Assembly: GCA_029834535.1 (NCBI GenBank)
Contig: JAQMWT010000001.1
Location: 1 to 64,000 of the forward strand
From: Chrysophaeum taylorii
Lineage: Eukaryota; Sar; Pelagophyceae; Pelagomonadales; Pelagomonadaceae
Direction: 5' to 3'
DNA: 64,000 bases
The position numbers and the translations under genes are program-made. The notes under the pieces were generated by a model that saw nothing but the letters and a program-made list of their open reading frames with translations, was not told the DNA's origin and did not search any database. Every line of letters begins with the position of its first letter. Positions within the stretch are counted from its first letter, which is position 1. Shown piece after piece: positions 12,901 to 23,288 of this stretch.

Positions 12901-14258
12901 GCAGTGGCCGTGCGACGGGTCGAGGTTGCGAAGACATTAAGCTCGCGATCAAAGTCAGCATGCCGTTGGTTGTCAGGGAGTTCAAAACTCTACTGTAAAG
13001 AGCGAGGCGTCGTCTTCCGACCCAGCCTAGTCAGCCGAAAAGAACTCCGACGCCTCGTCTCCGGGAAAAAAAGGCCGCGGTCATGCGCGCGTTGTCAGCA
13101 TCGACAACATCGTTTCGACGGGGCGTGAGAATGGCGCGCTGAAAGAGCCGCCGCGGGTCGTGGAAATAGTCTGCGAGGTCGCCGTAGACGGCTTGGAGGA
13201 TCACTGTCTGGCTCTCGCGCCTACCTGATCCTTACTCTCGCGCCTACCTGATCCTTACCCTAAATCGAGGGACAAACAAACAAACAGACAGACAGACAGA
13301 CAAACATCTGTCGATTAGTAGTTAGGACAAGTGCAGGCCAGTAAGTTCACCTAGTCCCAATCTCTAACCCCAGGAAGTTCAGGTCTGGTCTCAGTAAGTT
13401 CACCTTAGTCCAAATCTGTGACCGCAGTAAGTTCGGCGTAAACCCACTCGTGCTCACACCAACTCCTTCGAGCTCGTCGCTCTCGCCTCCGCCAATCTAA
13501 GCTGCTTTGATCCGCACGCGCCGCTAACCTTTGAGTTTACTCTAAAACCCCAGTATGTTCACACTTGGTCTCAGTAAGTTCACCTGGTCACTCAATCCAC
13601 CTAGTCCCAATCTCTAACCCCAGTAAGTTCACGTGGTCCCAGCAAGTTCACCTATAGTGCGCGTGTAGACGCCGGGAGGGGGCTTATCGGCATTACGCAG
13701 CACGTGTGGGGTAGGGCGGAGTCGTCGACCCAGAAGAGGATATCCTCGGGGTTGCCGATCGACAGAGAGCCACGTCGAGCTGGACGTGGCAGAAGACGGG
13801 CTTGTGGGCAAGAGGACGCGAACCTCGCGGGGCGTCTGGTCCTGGCTCTTGTTGATCGTTTGGCGTAGGCGGGCCTTAAGCGATACAGGTTGGAGGAGCC
13901 TCGGTGACAACGACACGATCGATCATGTATCTGGTACCGTTGCAGTGGCCGTGCGACGGGTCGAGGTTGCGAAGACATTAAGCTCGCGCTCAAAGTCAGC
14001 ATCCCGTTGGTTGTCAGGGAGTTGAAAACTCTACTGTAAAGAGCGAGGCGTCGTCTTCCGACCCAACCTAGTCGGCCGAAAAGAACTCCGACGCCTCGTC
14101 TCCGGGAAAAAAAAGGCCGCGGTCATGCGCGCGTTGTCAGCATCGACAACATCGTCTCGACGGGGCGTGAGAATGGCGCGCTGGAAGCGCCGCCGCGGGT
14201 CGTGGAAATAGTCTGCGAGGTCGCCGTAGACGGCTTGGAGGATCACTGTCTAGCTCTC

Positions 14259-14852
14259 GCCAAAAGGGAGGGTAGGAATGCCGGTCCTGGAGTGTGCGAG
14301 TGCCCGAGGCTATATATACTCCTGTGCTTCCCCATCATAGTGAAACGTGAACATCTGGGGCGAGTCAAGCATGTATGTGTATGCGAGACGATGGGGACCC
14401 AGACCCAGCAGACGACGACGCCATCTGCTTAAGGTGAACATCTGCGTCGGAGACGAACACCCGGTCCTGGTAAGTGAAAGCGCCCAGATGAGGGGAGTCT
14501 AGTGTTTGTGCTAGACGATGGGGCTCCAGCAGTTGGCGACGGCATCTGCTTCGTAGACACTCACACACTCCTTGCGGCGCAGCTGTGGAGCGGATTCGAA
14601 CGCGCGATCCACCTCGAGCGCTTTAAGGGCCTATAACCAAAAGGTGAGGGTAGGAATGCCGGTCCTAGTGTGCGCGAGTGCCCGGGGCTATATATACCCC
14701 TGTGCTTCCCCATCATAGTGAAACGTGAACATCTGGGGCGAGTCAAGCATGTATGTGTATGCGAGACGATGGGGACCCAGCACCTTTTGGTTATGGGCCC
14801 TTAAAGCGCTCGAGGTGGATCGCGAGTGCCCGGGGCTATATATACCCCTGTG
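14259..14852. repeat. Composite insertion splitting the last array unit
   Basis: The array sequence ending in ...CTGTCTAGCTCTCGC stops at about 14258 and resumes at about 14853 with CGCGCCTACCTGATCC, so roughly 0.6 kb was inserted in unit 16. The insert holds two near-identical copies of about 140 bp (about 14260-14402 and 14638-14780) and a short third piece (about 14821-14852). Each starts with AAAAGG and carries GCTATATATA. A diverged relative lies between the first two. I see no coding sequence. The TATATATA followed by a conserved stretch could mark a small transcription unit, but nothing here shows transcription. Confidence 0.7.
14603..14824. repeat. 44-bp inverted repeat around a 134-bp centre
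   Basis: The left arm 14603-14646 and right arm 14781-14824 are reverse complements at 43 of 44 positions. The arms contain CTCGAGCGCTTTAAGGGC and ACCAAAAGGTG. They enclose the second copy of the TATATATA-bearing repeat. The structure resembles a small non-autonomous inverted-repeat element or a strong cruciform. I could not define a target-site duplication. Confidence 0.8.
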
Positions 14853-14949
14853 CTCGCGCCTACCTGATCCTTACTCTCGCGCCTACCTGATCCTTACCCT
14901 AAATCGAGGGACAAACAAACAAACAAACAGACAAACATCTGTCGATTAG

Positions 14950-15760
14950 TAGTTAGGATAACCCTAGCTTCTTGACCATTCTTGTTCCCTAACCTTGACC
15001 CTGTTCTTTCAGCTACGCTCTCATCCCCGCCAATCTAAACTGCTTTGATCAGATTTCAATCGACGTTCATGATGAATGCAGCTGAAAACAAATCGGTTGA
15101 TGCTTTCACGGCGCACCTGTCTGGCACGCTCAAGTGTCAGTCTTATATTAAGACGACCCAGATTGCGGCAAGGAGCCGTCAAGTCCTTGCTAAAGGAACT
15201 CTCGTAAAGAGGTCTAAGGTATCATCCAACTCGGATATCCGTCGGGTTGCGAAAAGCCTTTCGCCACCCATGGTTATTCGTCAAGTTGATAAGACCAAGA
15301 AGCTAAAACCAAGCGCACGCTCCGCCCTCTAACCTTCGAGTTTACTCCGATGTCCTGACATTGTAATCGGCTTGCGTCAACGTCCTTCCTTCCACTCACC
15401 CCACTCCCCATTCCGCTCGACGCTCTCACCCCCGCCAATCTAATTTGCTTAAATCAGCGCACGCTCTGCCCTTTAACCTTTGAGTTTACTCCTTAACCCT
15501 GACCTTGATCGGGCTTGGCCTCCCCTACAATCTCGGCTTACGTCAAACTCCTTGTTTCCACTCGCCCCATCATATTTCTCCTTTCCACTCGACGCTCGGA
15601 CCCCCGCCAATCTAAGCTCACGAGAAGCTGCTTTTATCAGCGCACGCTCCGCCCTTTTAACCTTCGAGTTTACTACGTCCCCACACAAAGCACCTAAACC
15701 TTCAAGCACCCACACGCCACTCAGCAGTCAACCTTTTATAAAACCTTTAAGTTTACTCCT
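14950..15760. repeat. Degenerate copies of the array's 250-bp extension
   Basis: Segments containing CGCTCTCACCCCCGCCAATC, a GCTGCTTTGATC-like word, a CGCACGCTCYGCCC word and GAGTTTACTCC recur near 15015, 15300, 15420, 15590 and 15650. They match the extension in array units 8 and 11 (around 6420-6500 and 9035-9115). They look like old, diverged copies flanking the array. A short reading frame at 15069-15332 lies among them but shows no recognisable protein. Confidence 0.6.
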
Positions 15761-15970
15761 AAACCCTGGTCGCGTACCGGTATTATGGTCGCAATGGAGG
15801 CCGGTGCCTTCTGAACCCGCGCCTTGCAATGGCATCAGTCCTTCCGGCGTAGGTTGGCACTTGTTGTTCGCCTCCCGAACAAGTCGGTTGGCAGCCAGAA
15901 CGTTCGCAGCGGGACGGGGTGTGGCCGGGGGCAGGAGGTTGGCGAGGAGTTGGTTGTCGGTTATATCGCA

Positions 15971-16139
15971 GTCTCCGCGTCGCATGGCAACATGCCTGAC
16001 GATCACTCTCTGCCGACTCCTCTATCGACGCCCCTCGTCTGCACGCCAGGTGACTCTCATCCCACGCGCCACGGCGTTGGGATTAGCCTACGCCCCATGC
16101 ATGCACTGGGCTGGCATACAGTTTTGCTTAGTTAGGTAG
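15971..16139 (+). repeat. Dispersed hairpin repeat R1, copy 1
   Basis: The segment runs from GTCTCCGCGTCGCATGGC to GTTAGGTAG and matches 28373-28540 along its length. Near the 3' end it has a long imperfect hairpin (CTCATCCCACGCGCC / GGCGTTGGGATTAG), followed by CCTACGCCCCATGCA. The rest of the stretch 15761-16520 shows no gene. It is the upstream region of the following EF-hand/WD40 gene. Confidence 0.75.
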
Positions 16140-16520
16140 CACCCCCCCACCCCTCATAGCACCAGTCGACTTTTACATGACCGTCGCTTGCCTCGCTTGC
16201 CGCCTGCGCCCAGCAAAACGCCGCACTTCGTCGCACCTATGTCCGGCGGCAGCTCGCGTTTGACCTTCTTCGGGCGAGGCCTGTCCTTTCTACGCCCGGC
16301 CGCGGCTCGGCGATGACCCTGACTAGGCTTCGGGATACCCCCGCGTTTCAAGCATCCCTAAGGCCTCCATACCCCTCCCAACCCTTGAACGCTCCCATCC
16401 CGACCCCCCCTCTTTAATTAACACTGTGTGTGTTTCGTCGAACTTTAAAAACCCTCGCTTGAAGGTCAACGAAATCCTTGAAGATACTCTGTATTAATAA
16501 GTGTCTGATAAGTCTAGTAG

Positions 16521-19500
16521 ATGGTCGTCGAGTCGGACATAATGTCGCAGCGGCGAGTTTCGTCAACGCCGAGCGTCGCGCTCCGGCGCGCATCGAGGCG
16601 GCTCGAGTTCAACCCGAACGACGAGCTCAAGGTGGGGATGCTCCAGCAAACCAAGCCCAAGGAGGACGAGGACGGCTTCGTGTCGGAGATCATGTTGAGC
16701 CTCGACACAGACAAGGTGCGAATGCTGCGGCTCGAGTTCGAACGGCGTGGCCCGGACGGTCTCACGCTGCCACAGTTCTGCCACGTGATGAAAATGTGTC
16801 TGCTCGGCGAGTCGTACTCGCAGCAGCAGTCCTCGCAGACGACGTCGAAAGGAGCGAGGAGGGGGTCGGTGCAGCAGACGCAGAGCAAAAAGAACGCGGC
16901 CGACGCGCAGTCGAGACTCGCGGCGATGCCGGACGCCACGCTCGTCGAGAACTTCTGCGAATTCTTCGCGGCGGTCGACATCGATGGAAACGGCAACCTC
17001 GACTGGGAGGAGTTTACCTCGTACGTCGTGGAGCGGGTCATGGCCTCGCACGACCAGAGCCCCAACAGCATCCAGCCGTACACGGCGTGCGACGTCAAGG
17101 AAGCCACATCTCGGAGTACCTCGGTTGTCAAGCAGCTGCACTATTTCCAAAAGAACGACACGATCGTCACGTTAGATGAACATTCGCCGGAGTTTCGCGT
17201 CTACTCGTCCAAACTCGATTTGAGGTTGACGGTCGTGCGACCCGAAGGGCTCATCGTGTGCATCGACTATATTCCAAAGGCCAAACAGTACGTCATATCG
17301 TCGACCGACGCCAGACTAAGCACTTACGACGACACGACCGGCGTGTTGTGCCAAATGGTCCGATCGCCGAGCCCGCAGTTTTGCTTGCATTGGGTCGAAA
17401 GCCAAGTCCTTTTGTTCACGTCCGACATCACCGGTACGATCCGCGCCTGGGACGGCCGCACCTTGAAGGAAAGGTTCAAGATCTTGCCGGTGATAAAGGA
17501 CTTCTTCCTACGGCGCAACAGGGTGCAGAATATCAACGCGCTGGCAGCGGCTGTCACCACAGATATGGCGACGCACGGGACGGCCAGCGGCGGCTCCGCC
17601 TCGGACACGACGAGCAATGTCGATGGTCGCGAGTCCTCCCAGGTGATGCGCGACGAATCACCGCAAGCCACGGATTTTCGCACCGTCCTCGACATGATCG
17701 AACTTGACGGGTTGGAAATGATCGCCGCGGCTGCGATGGACTCGCTCATCACGCTTTGGGATATACAAACCGGAAAACTGAAGCGATGCCTCCCGGGACA
17801 CGCCAAGGGCGTCGCCAAGTTGGGATTCTCGCCCGAATACAGATTCCTTGTTTCGGGCGGCTTCGACTTCGACGTCATCATCTGGAACCCCTACGTCGAA
17901 CACTACATCCTGCGCCTCCCCGGACACAACAACGCAATTTGCGGTGTCGAGCTAATTTCCGGCACGCCGCAGCTTATCACGGCCGACGTCGGCGGCGACA
18001 TCAAGGTCTGGGACGTCCGCAACTTTTCGTGCGTCCAGTCGTTTTCAGTCGACAAAAAAGGTAAATCGGATGATATCGTGACGTTCGTGTCTGTCACATC
18101 TCGCAAGCAGCTCCTCGCCGTCGGACGCTACATCAGCACCTACGAGTACGAGCATACCGAGCACCCGGAGCTCACCGACGACGCCCCCGTCTTCGCCGCC
18201 CGCTACAACGCGACCACGATGACGATCATGACGGCCTCGATGCACCACGTCCGCGTCTGGGACGCCCGCAACGGGACGCTCGTGAGGGTCTGTCGCGGCG
18301 TCGGCGAGGCCAGGTACGAGCTGACGGCGCTCTGTCTCGACCGCAGCCAGCGCAAATTCGTCGTCGGCGACCACGAAGGCCACGTCTGCGCCTTTAATTA
18401 CGTGAACGGCGAAGAGCTCCAGCGATACGTCGGCGCCGACACAAACACCGCCACCAACACGCGGCGCGACGACGACGACGACGACGACGCCGCCGGAATT
18501 GTCTTTGGTGCGCGGAACGACGAGATGGGGAAGGCTCACAGAAACGAGGTCTCGCACCTCATCTACGTCAACGAGCACGGGCTCCTGTTGACGTCGTCGT
18601 GGGACGGCACGATTTGCGTCTTTGACGACGAAGACGATGACGCTGCGCTCCTGCGAGTCATGTCAGGCGGCCACGAAGGCTCTGATGTGACGGCCCTAGC
18701 GTACTCGGGCCGCCTTTCGCTGGTTGCCTCGGGTTCCTCGGACGGTGGCACGGCCCTTTGGGATTTTGAATCCGGTCGCCTCCTCGCGGTCTCCGACCAG
18801 GGAGCCGCCGTGACCGCGCTCGGCTTCGTCGATCCCTATCCCGCCGTGTTGGTAGCCAACGCCAACGGAACAATGCACCTCTGGGCGACCGCGACCAAAG
18901 CGCGCCCCGCGCGGTGCCTCGCTGCCTGGCAGGCTTTCTCGCCGTTTTCCGGGATAGAAAACGCCCGCGACGGTATCGTCCTCTGCTTCGACCTCACCAC
19001 CAACTTCGACCCAATCTCCCATCGCCCTCTCCACTCTGACAACGATTCGTCGTCGGCGTCGTCTTCGACGACGCAGGCGACGACTTCGAGCGACACTACT
19101 CGGTCGTCGTCGTCGACCGAGGACGACGAGGTCGACTCCGTCGAGGAAGCTATGAGCCGCGGTGATATCCGTCGGATCCTCGTCGTCGCCGGTGACGACG
19201 CCGGCAACATCACTCTTTGGGACATTTGGCCTCTCGTTCGCTTCTTGGAAGAAACTTCCGAAGGCGAGTTCGCCCGGCTTGTTTGCCGCGTCCCTTCCGA
19301 TAATCCGCGCCGCAATGTGCGCTTTGACACTGCCAATTGTGCCAGCCCGGCTGTCCATGCACCCGCGAGCGTCACTAACCATGGAACCAAGCGATCGTCG
19401 CGAGATCAGCTCGTCGAGACAACGCTGCGTATCGCGAGGACTTACGAGCTCCAAAGCGAACTCGTTCTGTGGCTAAAGACCTTCGTTGCTCACTCAGAAG

Positions 19501-20333
19501 CTATCACATCACTCCAGTACGTCGAGGAGTGCGAAACCATCATTACTTGTGGCTTGGACCGCTTCGTGCGGATTTGGTCGGAGGGTGGCTCTTGCCTCGG
19601 CACGCTTCGACAGGGCAACAAGGTCGAGTACCACCGCCAACGAGGACCGACCGAACCGTGGGCCTTTCGCATCAACGAAGAAAAGCACAGCAAGCATAAG
19701 TCCTCACGGACGGAAGAGGTGCTCTCCGAACTCCGCGAACTCGAACACGCCCAGCGGGCCGCCGAGGCGGCGGGCAAAGCGGCCGATCCCCGCGCTACCG
19801 TCTCGGACCTTACGCAACTTCGCGAGATGGACGATGGTCAGCTCCACTTCGTCCTGACCGATAGTCAGCTCAGGTCCGAGGTCCCCGAGCGGCAATCGTT
19901 CAAGAAGGTCAAACCCAACACCGACCTGACCGAAGAAATAAAAGACAAAAAAGTCGAGAAGAAAGATTCGCTTCGACGGAAAAAAAAAAGCGACGAGGCG
20001 CGCCCGGAAAAAAAAAAAGAAGAAGAAAAACCACCAACTTTGCCAGCGGTCTCAGCGCCAACGAACCCCCTAGAATTTTTGCGTCGAAAGCCCGTGGAGG
20101 TGCACGGTCCCTCCGACGGCGATGTGCGAAACACCGAGGACGACGACGACGCATACACCGAGGACAGCTTGACTGCCCTCAACGAGGTCAGCGTCGTCAG
20201 GCAAAAAAAAACGTCCGCGAGTCTCGCCGGCTTGCCGTATAGGCCGACGACAAAGGCCTCATCTCGGCGCCGAGGAAGACCAATCGGTCCCGCCACCGCT
20301 GGAAGAAGGATCTATTACCACAAAACAAGATAA
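16521..20333 (+). CDS. EF-hand/WD40 protein, CFAP337/WDR49-like
   Basis: This is a single-exon gene of 1,270 aa starting at an ATG. The N-terminal third has an EF-hand region. The canonical calcium loop DIDGNGNLDWEE spans residues 153-164, with acidic residues at positions 1, 3, 9 and 12. It is followed by two sets of WD40 repeats (roughly residues 215-640 and 660-1000, with repeated ...VWD/LWD ends) and a last repeat near residue 1030. The C-terminus is a charged, low-complexity tail rich in Lys, Glu and Ser. An EF-hand followed by long WD40 arrays is the layout of the WDR49/CFAP337 family of axonemal proteins, so I infer a role in the flagellum. An Asp run (around residues 653-659) and a Ser/Asp-rich linker (around 838-875) separate the propellers. 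A hAT transposon starts 11 bp beyond the stop codon. Family assignment is by architecture; an EMAP-like WD40 protein is the alternative. Confidence 0.85.
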   Translation: MVVESDIMSQRRVSSTPSVALRRASRRLEFNPNDELKVGMLQQTKPKEDEDGFVSEIMLSLDTDKVRMLRLEFERRGPDGLTLPQFCHVMKMCLLGESYSQQQSSQTTSKGARRGSVQQTQSKKNAADAQSRLAAMPDATLVENFCEFFAAVDIDGNGNLDWEEFTSYVVERVMASHDQSPNSIQPYTACDVKEATSRSTSVVKQLHYFQKNDTIVTLDEHSPEFRVYSSKLDLRLTVVRPEGLIVCIDYIPKAKQYVISSTDARLSTYDDTTGVLCQMVRSPSPQFCLHWVESQVLLFTSDITGTIRAWDGRTLKERFKILPVIKDFFLRRNRVQNINALAAAVTTDMATHGTASGGSASDTTSNVDGRESSQVMRDESPQATDFRTVLDMIELDGLEMIAAAAMDSLITLWDIQTGKLKRCLPGHAKGVAKLGFSPEYRFLVSGGFDFDVIIWNPYVEHYILRLPGHNNAICGVELISGTPQLITADVGGDIKVWDVRNFSCVQSFSVDKKGKSDDIVTFVSVTSRKQLLAVGRYISTYEYEHTEHPELTDDAPVFAARYNATTMTIMTASMHHVRVWDARNGTLVRVCRGVGEARYELTALCLDRSQRKFVVGDHEGHVCAFNYVNGEELQRYVGADTNTATNTRRDDDDDDDAAGIVFGARNDEMGKAHRNEVSHLIYVNEHGLLLTSSWDGTICVFDDEDDDAALLRVMSGGHEGSDVTALAYSGRLSLVASGSSDGGTALWDFESGRLLAVSDQGAAVTALGFVDPYPAVLVANANGTMHLWATATKARPARCLAAWQAFSPFSGIENARDGIVLCFDLTTNFDPISHRPLHSDNDSSSASSSTTQATTSSDTTRSSSSTEDDEVDSVEEAMSRGDIRRILVVAGDDAGNITLWDIWPLVRFLEETSEGEFARLVCRVPSDNPRRNVRFDTANCASPAVHAPASVTNHGTKRSSRDQLVETTLRIARTYELQSELVLWLKTFVAHSEAITSLQYVEECETIITCGLDRFVRIWSEGGSCLGTLRQGNKVEYHRQRGPTEPWAFRINEEKHSKHKSSRTEEVLSELRELEHAQRAAEAAGKAADPRATVSDLTQLREMDDGQLHFVLTDSQLRSEVPERQSFKKVKPNTDLTEEIKDKKVEKKDSLRRKKKSDEARPEKKKEEEKPPTLPAVSAPTNPLEFLRRKPVEVHGPSDGDVRNTEDDDDAYTEDSLTALNEVSVVRQKKTSASLAGLPYRPTTKASSRRRGRPIGPATAGRRIYYHKTR

Positions 20334-20344
20334 TTGAATAATAA

Positions 20345-23217
20345 CAGCGTTGGGAATTCACTTCAGCAAGTGAACGTGAACCACTTCACCAGCCACTCAA
20401 TATTGGTGATGTGATTTGAAGTGAACACGTCACCCTACGTGGCCATCGTGAACCTTTGTGAAGTGAACGCCACTTTTTTTTTTTTTTTTTTTACGCCAGC
20501 GCCGGTCCCTGTCGCGCCCCGTCAGTTCCGTGCCCCCCGCGCGCTATTGCCTAGGTCTGGTGCTCTTAGATTCATTCGCGTTTCGGGACGAAGGAGTTAC
20601 CGTGGATGGGGCTCAGTGTTTCTTACTTGAGGCGGTGTGAACGACCTCGGTATCTTCGTCTGGTTCTTCCTCATCAACCTCCATCTCCAAAAAGTCTCGG
20701 GGATGGTGCTCTCGGCGTTTTTGAACTCGGTCTCGGCGAGGTCCCAGTACTTAAACCGGGCCGCCGCAACGAAATTCTTGTTCATGCGCAGTAGGGCAAC
20801 TTTGTCCGTCTTGTCCGCGCCGAGCAACGTGTTTCCCTCGGTCAGGACAAGATTTCCAATGCTCAGGCAGCGCTCACAGTAGCTCTGCGCGCCATGTGTA
20901 CCAATTGAACCCTTAGAGGCTCTCGTTATGTCCGGAAGGAACCCATACTGCTCCTTGGTGAGCGGTCGATACAGCTTTCCAACGTCGAGCCAGATCTGTG
21001 AAGCCGACTTCATCCTTCTTCTCAAGTTCAGGATAATGCTCTTTCCAGTTGAGCGATCTCGAGAGCCTGATCCATTGAGTGAAGACCTGTTCAAACTCCA
21101 CATTGAAATCGGGCATCTGGTTCTCAGGCATTGCAAAAGAAGGCACGTCGCCACTAATGTCGTCCCAAGCTCCGGGTGCGTCGAGTGCCGCCAAGAGACT
21201 GCGGGCAGGCGCAGGCTCGGAGGGCGGCGCAGACTCGGAGGAAGTCTTTGCCTTTTCGTGGTGGAATGCAGTCCATGCGTAAATCACATATTCTTCCTTG
21301 AGCAACTTCCTGGCCTGTGCTCTCTGATTGGACGACAGGTGCCGGCAGTTGATAGTCCGAAAGTCAAGAAGGAAGGCAATCAGCTCACGATCGTTGATTT
21401 CGTAGTCGGAGTGACGCGCGTAGTTTTCATTATTCCCCCAAAACCGACGCTCACATTCGAGAATAGCCCGCTCAAGACAGATTTTGCCGGTCTCGCTGAG
21501 GTCGTCAACATCGACAGTCTTACGTGGCATGGATTTCGCAGTTATGTTCGGGAGATGAATGACTTCTAGCGTCCCAGCTCGCAGAGACTCGATCATGTTG
21601 TGCTTGATCAATGCGGCGCACGCACCCAGGTATAAGTGTTCATGTTGCACAAAAACAACGGCCTCATCCATTATAGCAAAAACCGCCTCGAATTCAGCCA
21701 ACGCCACCCATTGCTCATCACTGATTGTCCAGGGGAGTCCAATGTTGGTAGCCGTGTACAGTTTGAGCACCTTGTGCATACGCAGCAAGGAACGAATAAG
21801 CTGGTATCGCGTCCGGAGCCTCGTCTTATTGAGGTCGAGCTTGAGCTTCGGCGATTTATTTCCCGGGCTGTAATGGCAAAAGCGCATGCAGATCCTTCAA
21901 ACGTGTGCTGTAAGAAAAGTACTTGGCTCCATCGTGGGCACTGTTCAGCAGCTCCTGGCCAGCTGGGAATGGATTGATGACCTGCTTGCCTCTGGATCGT
22001 GTCAAGTCGCCACATGCCGCTGCCGAGATTTTTGAGATATCATGCACATGTCACACGCTTCGACCTCAACAAAAAATTCTTCGGCGACGCCACTTGCAGC
22101 CCGGTCTTGAACAATGGTTGCGACCGCCAAATCGATATCGATTCTCGCACACTCCGCGACCACAGAACGGAGCAGAGAAGCCGTGCCGGAATCGGTTCCG
22201 TCGTCAGCTGGAACAACGCCCACGCACACCGTCTCAACGCCACTCCAATCGGGCCAGATGAAGGATAGGCCAATGGCCTGTCGCTTGAAGTTTCCCTTGA
22301 GTGTCCCGCCGTCATGCAGCACCTGGGCGAATGGATTGCCGAAAGCCGCTTCATAACACTCCGTAACGACGTGTATCAAGATTCGAACAAAGCAACGATA
22401 TTCAGCGTCCACCCATTCAAACGGCGCCTTTCGAGTCATGAACGGGCACTTGCCTTTCCCGCCACCGCCGCGGTAATACGCCTCAATTAGGTTGCGATGA
22501 TCTTCGTCGTCAAAGGTGCGCTTGGAAATCCGCTGCGACGTGTACACGTAGTGCCGAGCCGAGAACGCCATCAGGGAAGAGTGCTTTGTCTGACTGGGCA
22601 TGGCCATGAAGTATCTCGTAATATCCGATTTACCCTTCGAGGCTGCCACAACGCCCACGGCCGTCATAACGCCCTCCTTTTCTTGGTCTGTCTTCTGTTT
22701 CTTGGTGAGCTGTTGACGTCCCAGCTCGTCCTCCGGATGCGCAGCCTTGAAGTGGGCAAGGGGCTTGGTCGTCTGCCATGTGCCTTTCTTGAAGTCTCTC
22801 GTCACCTTCAGGCGCTCCCAGCACCGGATACACACATGCGTCGCCTTCCCGCTGACGCGGCCAGGATGATTTTCCTTCAGTCGACGCACGCAGTCCCACA
22901 CCTTGGAAAAACCTGGTTGATCGTCCACATTTTTTGCCGGGTGTGTTCCACGTCACAACATCGACGTCGCAATCGGCTCGTTTTTGAGAACTTCCTCCTT
23001 CTGTTCCGCGTTTAAATTTCTCCTCATCATCAACATTATCCTCCACCTCCAAGTAGCGCGGCTCGACTTCGGTCATCAGACTTGGCCGTCAGCCAAAGTG
23101 AATGAACGTGAAGTAAACATTGGACTTCGGACGAAAATTTTCGGTGAAGTGAAGTGAAGTGAAGTGAACAAAATTTAGTGAACCTAGTGAAGTGAGCCCA
23201 GTGAATTCCCAACGCTG
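20345..23217 (-). mobile_element. hAT-superfamily DNA transposon, complete ends
   Basis: The element is 2,873 bp. Its ends are an 18-bp perfect terminal inverted repeat (CAGCGTTGGGAATTCACT at 20345-20362 and its complement at 23200-23217). Both sides carry the same 8-bp duplication AATAATAA (20337-20344 and 23218-23225), the hAT signature. Sub-terminal direct repeats of AAGTGAA occur at both ends. It encodes a broken transposase on the minus strand. It lies in the 3' flank of the EF-hand/WD40 gene and may supply part of that gene's 3' UTR. The perfect repeats and intact duplication suggest a fairly recent insertion. Confidence 0.93.
20597..23076 (-). pseudogene. Frameshifted BED-finger hAT transposase
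   Basis: Read from high to low coordinates, an ATG at 23076 opens an acidic N-terminus. The frame then changes near an A6 run at about 22932-22937 into a BED zinc finger (CIRC ... HFKAAH, about 22800-22740). Further frame changes lie near 22040, 21885 and 21005. The last segment contains CERCLSIGNLVLTEGNTLLG, resembling the hAT C-terminal dimerisation block. At least four frame breaks mean this copy cannot make a full transposase unless some are introns, and none has clear splice sites. The element could still move if another copy supplies the enzyme. Confidence 0.82.
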
Positions 23218-23288
23218 AATAATAACAACAACAAAGTCTCGATACAAGTAGTAACCCGAACCCTAGCCAGAAAAAAAAAAACAACGGC

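Larger units (their letters stand above)
1..14246. repeat. Tandem array of Helitron-helicase-derived units
   Basis: About 16 head-to-tail units can be indexed by the word GTAGACGCC or its variants, at 441, 1456, 2232, 3009, 4023, 4816, 5580, 6616, 7419, 8193, 9231, 10035, 10812, 11584, 12624 and 13665. Spacing is about 765-805 bp, or about 1,015-1,041 bp where a roughly 250-bp extension is present (before units 2, 5, 8, 11, 15 and 16). This gives a three-unit higher-order repeat of about 2.6 kb; 6616-9230 and the block from 9231 are nearly identical. Each unit also has a (CAAA/CAGA)n tract, and a minisatellite built on AGTAAGTTCACCTGGTCCC separates the units. Read on the minus strand, every unit carries decayed Helitron helicase sequence. 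Units 1-7 have many more small indels than units 8-16. Bases 1-60 do not clearly match the unit. The array may extend past the left edge. Confidence 0.93.

Noticed and set aside
14575-14640. tRNA-like B-box (GTTCGAATC, minus strand) in the inserted segment
   Set aside because: The T-stem does not pair, no acceptor or anticodon arm can be built, and part of it is explained by the inverted arm.
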